Below, in pieces: positions 63,492 to 64,000 of a stretch of 64,000 nucleotides of DNA; positions within the stretch are counted from its first letter, which is position 1, and each line of letters begins with the position of its first letter. The translations under genes were made by a program, and so were the position numbers. The notes beneath the pieces are model-generated. The model saw only the letters and a list, made by a program, of their open reading frames with translations. It made no database searches and was not told where the DNA came from. This stretch comes from Psychroserpens sp041224425. Lineage in GTDB: Bacteria > Bacteroidota > Bacteroidia > Flavobacteriales > Flavobacteriaceae. The stretch lies in NCBI RefSeq assembly GCF_041224425.1, contig NZ_JBGFGL010000085.1, positions 124,001 through 188,000 on the forward strand, in the 5' to 3' direction.

Positions 63492-64000
63492 ATGAAAATA
63501 AATATACTGTTCCTGTTGTATAAATCTAAAACTAATTCTAAAGGCAATTGTCCGATTAGATGTAGGATTACATACAAAAGAAAACGTAAAGAATTCTCAA
63601 CGGGACAATTTATATATCCTGAGAATTGGTTAAGTAAGCAACAGCGGATAAAACCTGATGAACCTGATGCTGAATTAAAGGAAAACCAATTAAGCCTGAT
63701 TAAGACAAAACTTAGTCAGGCTTTTTTGTTTTTACAGGTTAAGGGAACAGATTTTACCATTGATGAAATCTACAGTCATTTTAAAGGAGAAACCAACAAA
63801 AAAGACTTTGGTGTATTGGAGGTCTATAACCTTCATAGTGAAAGGTTAAAGAAATTAATTGGAATAGATATTCAAGAGGTTACATATTCAAAATATATTG
63901 AATCTGGGAGACACTTAAAGTCATTTATCATATATAAATTTAGATCTAATGACATCAAAATAAAGGCTCTTAAGAGCAGTTTCTTAGAGCATTATGAGTA
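63492..64000 (+). CDS. Tyrosine-type site-specific integrase (partial, runs off the edge)
   Basis: The open frame from the ATG at 63492 continues through the window edge for 169 codons. The start MKINILFLLYKSKTNSKGNCPIRCRITYKRKRKEFSTG matches the arm-DNA-binding domain of Bacteroidota integrases, in which NxxGxxPIxxRI is typical. The next segment with YPENWLSKQQRI is the conserved YPxxWxxKxQ block. About residues 110-169 begin the SAM-like core-binding domain. The catalytic Arg, His and Tyr lie beyond the window. It probably moves an element integrated near tRNA-Asp. Confidence 0.88.
   Translation, partial: MKINILFLLYKSKTNSKGNCPIRCRITYKRKRKEFSTGQFIYPENWLSKQQRIKPDEPDAELKENQLSLIKTKLSQAFLFLQVKGTDFTIDEIYSHFKGETNKKDFGVLEVYNLHSERLKKLIGIDIQEVTYSKYIESGRHLKSFIIYKFRSNDIKIKALKSSFLEHYE

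Noticed and set aside
1..64000. Insertion sequences, rRNA genes, CRISPR arrays or further tRNA genes
   Set aside because: None was seen on either strand apart from the single tRNA-Asp and the partial integrase.

Overview
The window is a stretch of a Flavobacteriaceae (phylum Bacteroidota) chromosome, probably a marine genus. Evidence: a TonB-dependent receptor tail, three proteins with C-terminal type IX secretion (T9SS) sorting tails ending in lysine-rich strands, -7 promoter boxes of the Bacteroidota form TAnnTTTG, family-restricted proteins (DUF3127, DUF3098, DUF4271, DUF4296), a DnaE with a fused exonuclease, and low G+C. Species cannot be fixed from sequence alone. Layout: 1-12 kb holds a TonB-receptor end, greA, a HIT protein, an orphan sensor kinase, a flavin-reductase-like protein, aat, tag with two exported proteins, and a leftward envelope cluster ftsX / DUF3098 / uppP / truB / TonB-like protein. 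12-24 kb holds leuS (with two palindromic repeats inserted in frame), a CHRD-repeat lipoprotein, ald, a membrane zinc peptidase, an Lrp regulator with a saccharopine-dehydrogenase-like enzyme, pckA and hemD. 24-41 kb holds a dolichol-phosphate-mannose-synthase-like glycosyltransferase, pyrC, DUF4296, an epimerase, tyrS, a LuxE-like ligase, three T9SS cargo proteins, a response regulator/histidine kinase pair, trmB, a LysE exporter and an alkyltransferase-like protein. 41-58 kb holds an Fe-S/redox run (Mrp, NifU domain, FNR, ferredoxin), a metallophosphoesterase, an SGNH lipoprotein, an acyl-CoA dehydrogenase, trmN6, rimM, rpsP, an Asp-rich lipoprotein, dnaE, trxA, a short clpP paralogue, a DUF58 protein and tRNA-Asp. 

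From the tRNA-Asp gene onward the character changes. From 58.1 kb to the right edge the DNA is visibly more AT-rich, housekeeping genes stop, and there is a compact rightward module: an 895-residue protein I do not recognise, a 547-residue calcineurin-type metallophosphoesterase with an unassigned C-terminal half, and a small unknown protein with its own -7 box. A Bacteroidota-type tyrosine integrase follows and runs off the edge. This looks like the left end of an integrated element carrying an undescribed module. A defence or conflict role is a guess from context only and is not shown by any recognised defence domain. 

Dispersed palindromic repeats are the second theme: in the greA leader, upstream of leuS, twice inside leuS in frame, after the alkyltransferase-like gene, and as a four-hairpin element upstream of trxA. 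No rRNA, CRISPR array or insertion sequence is visible.
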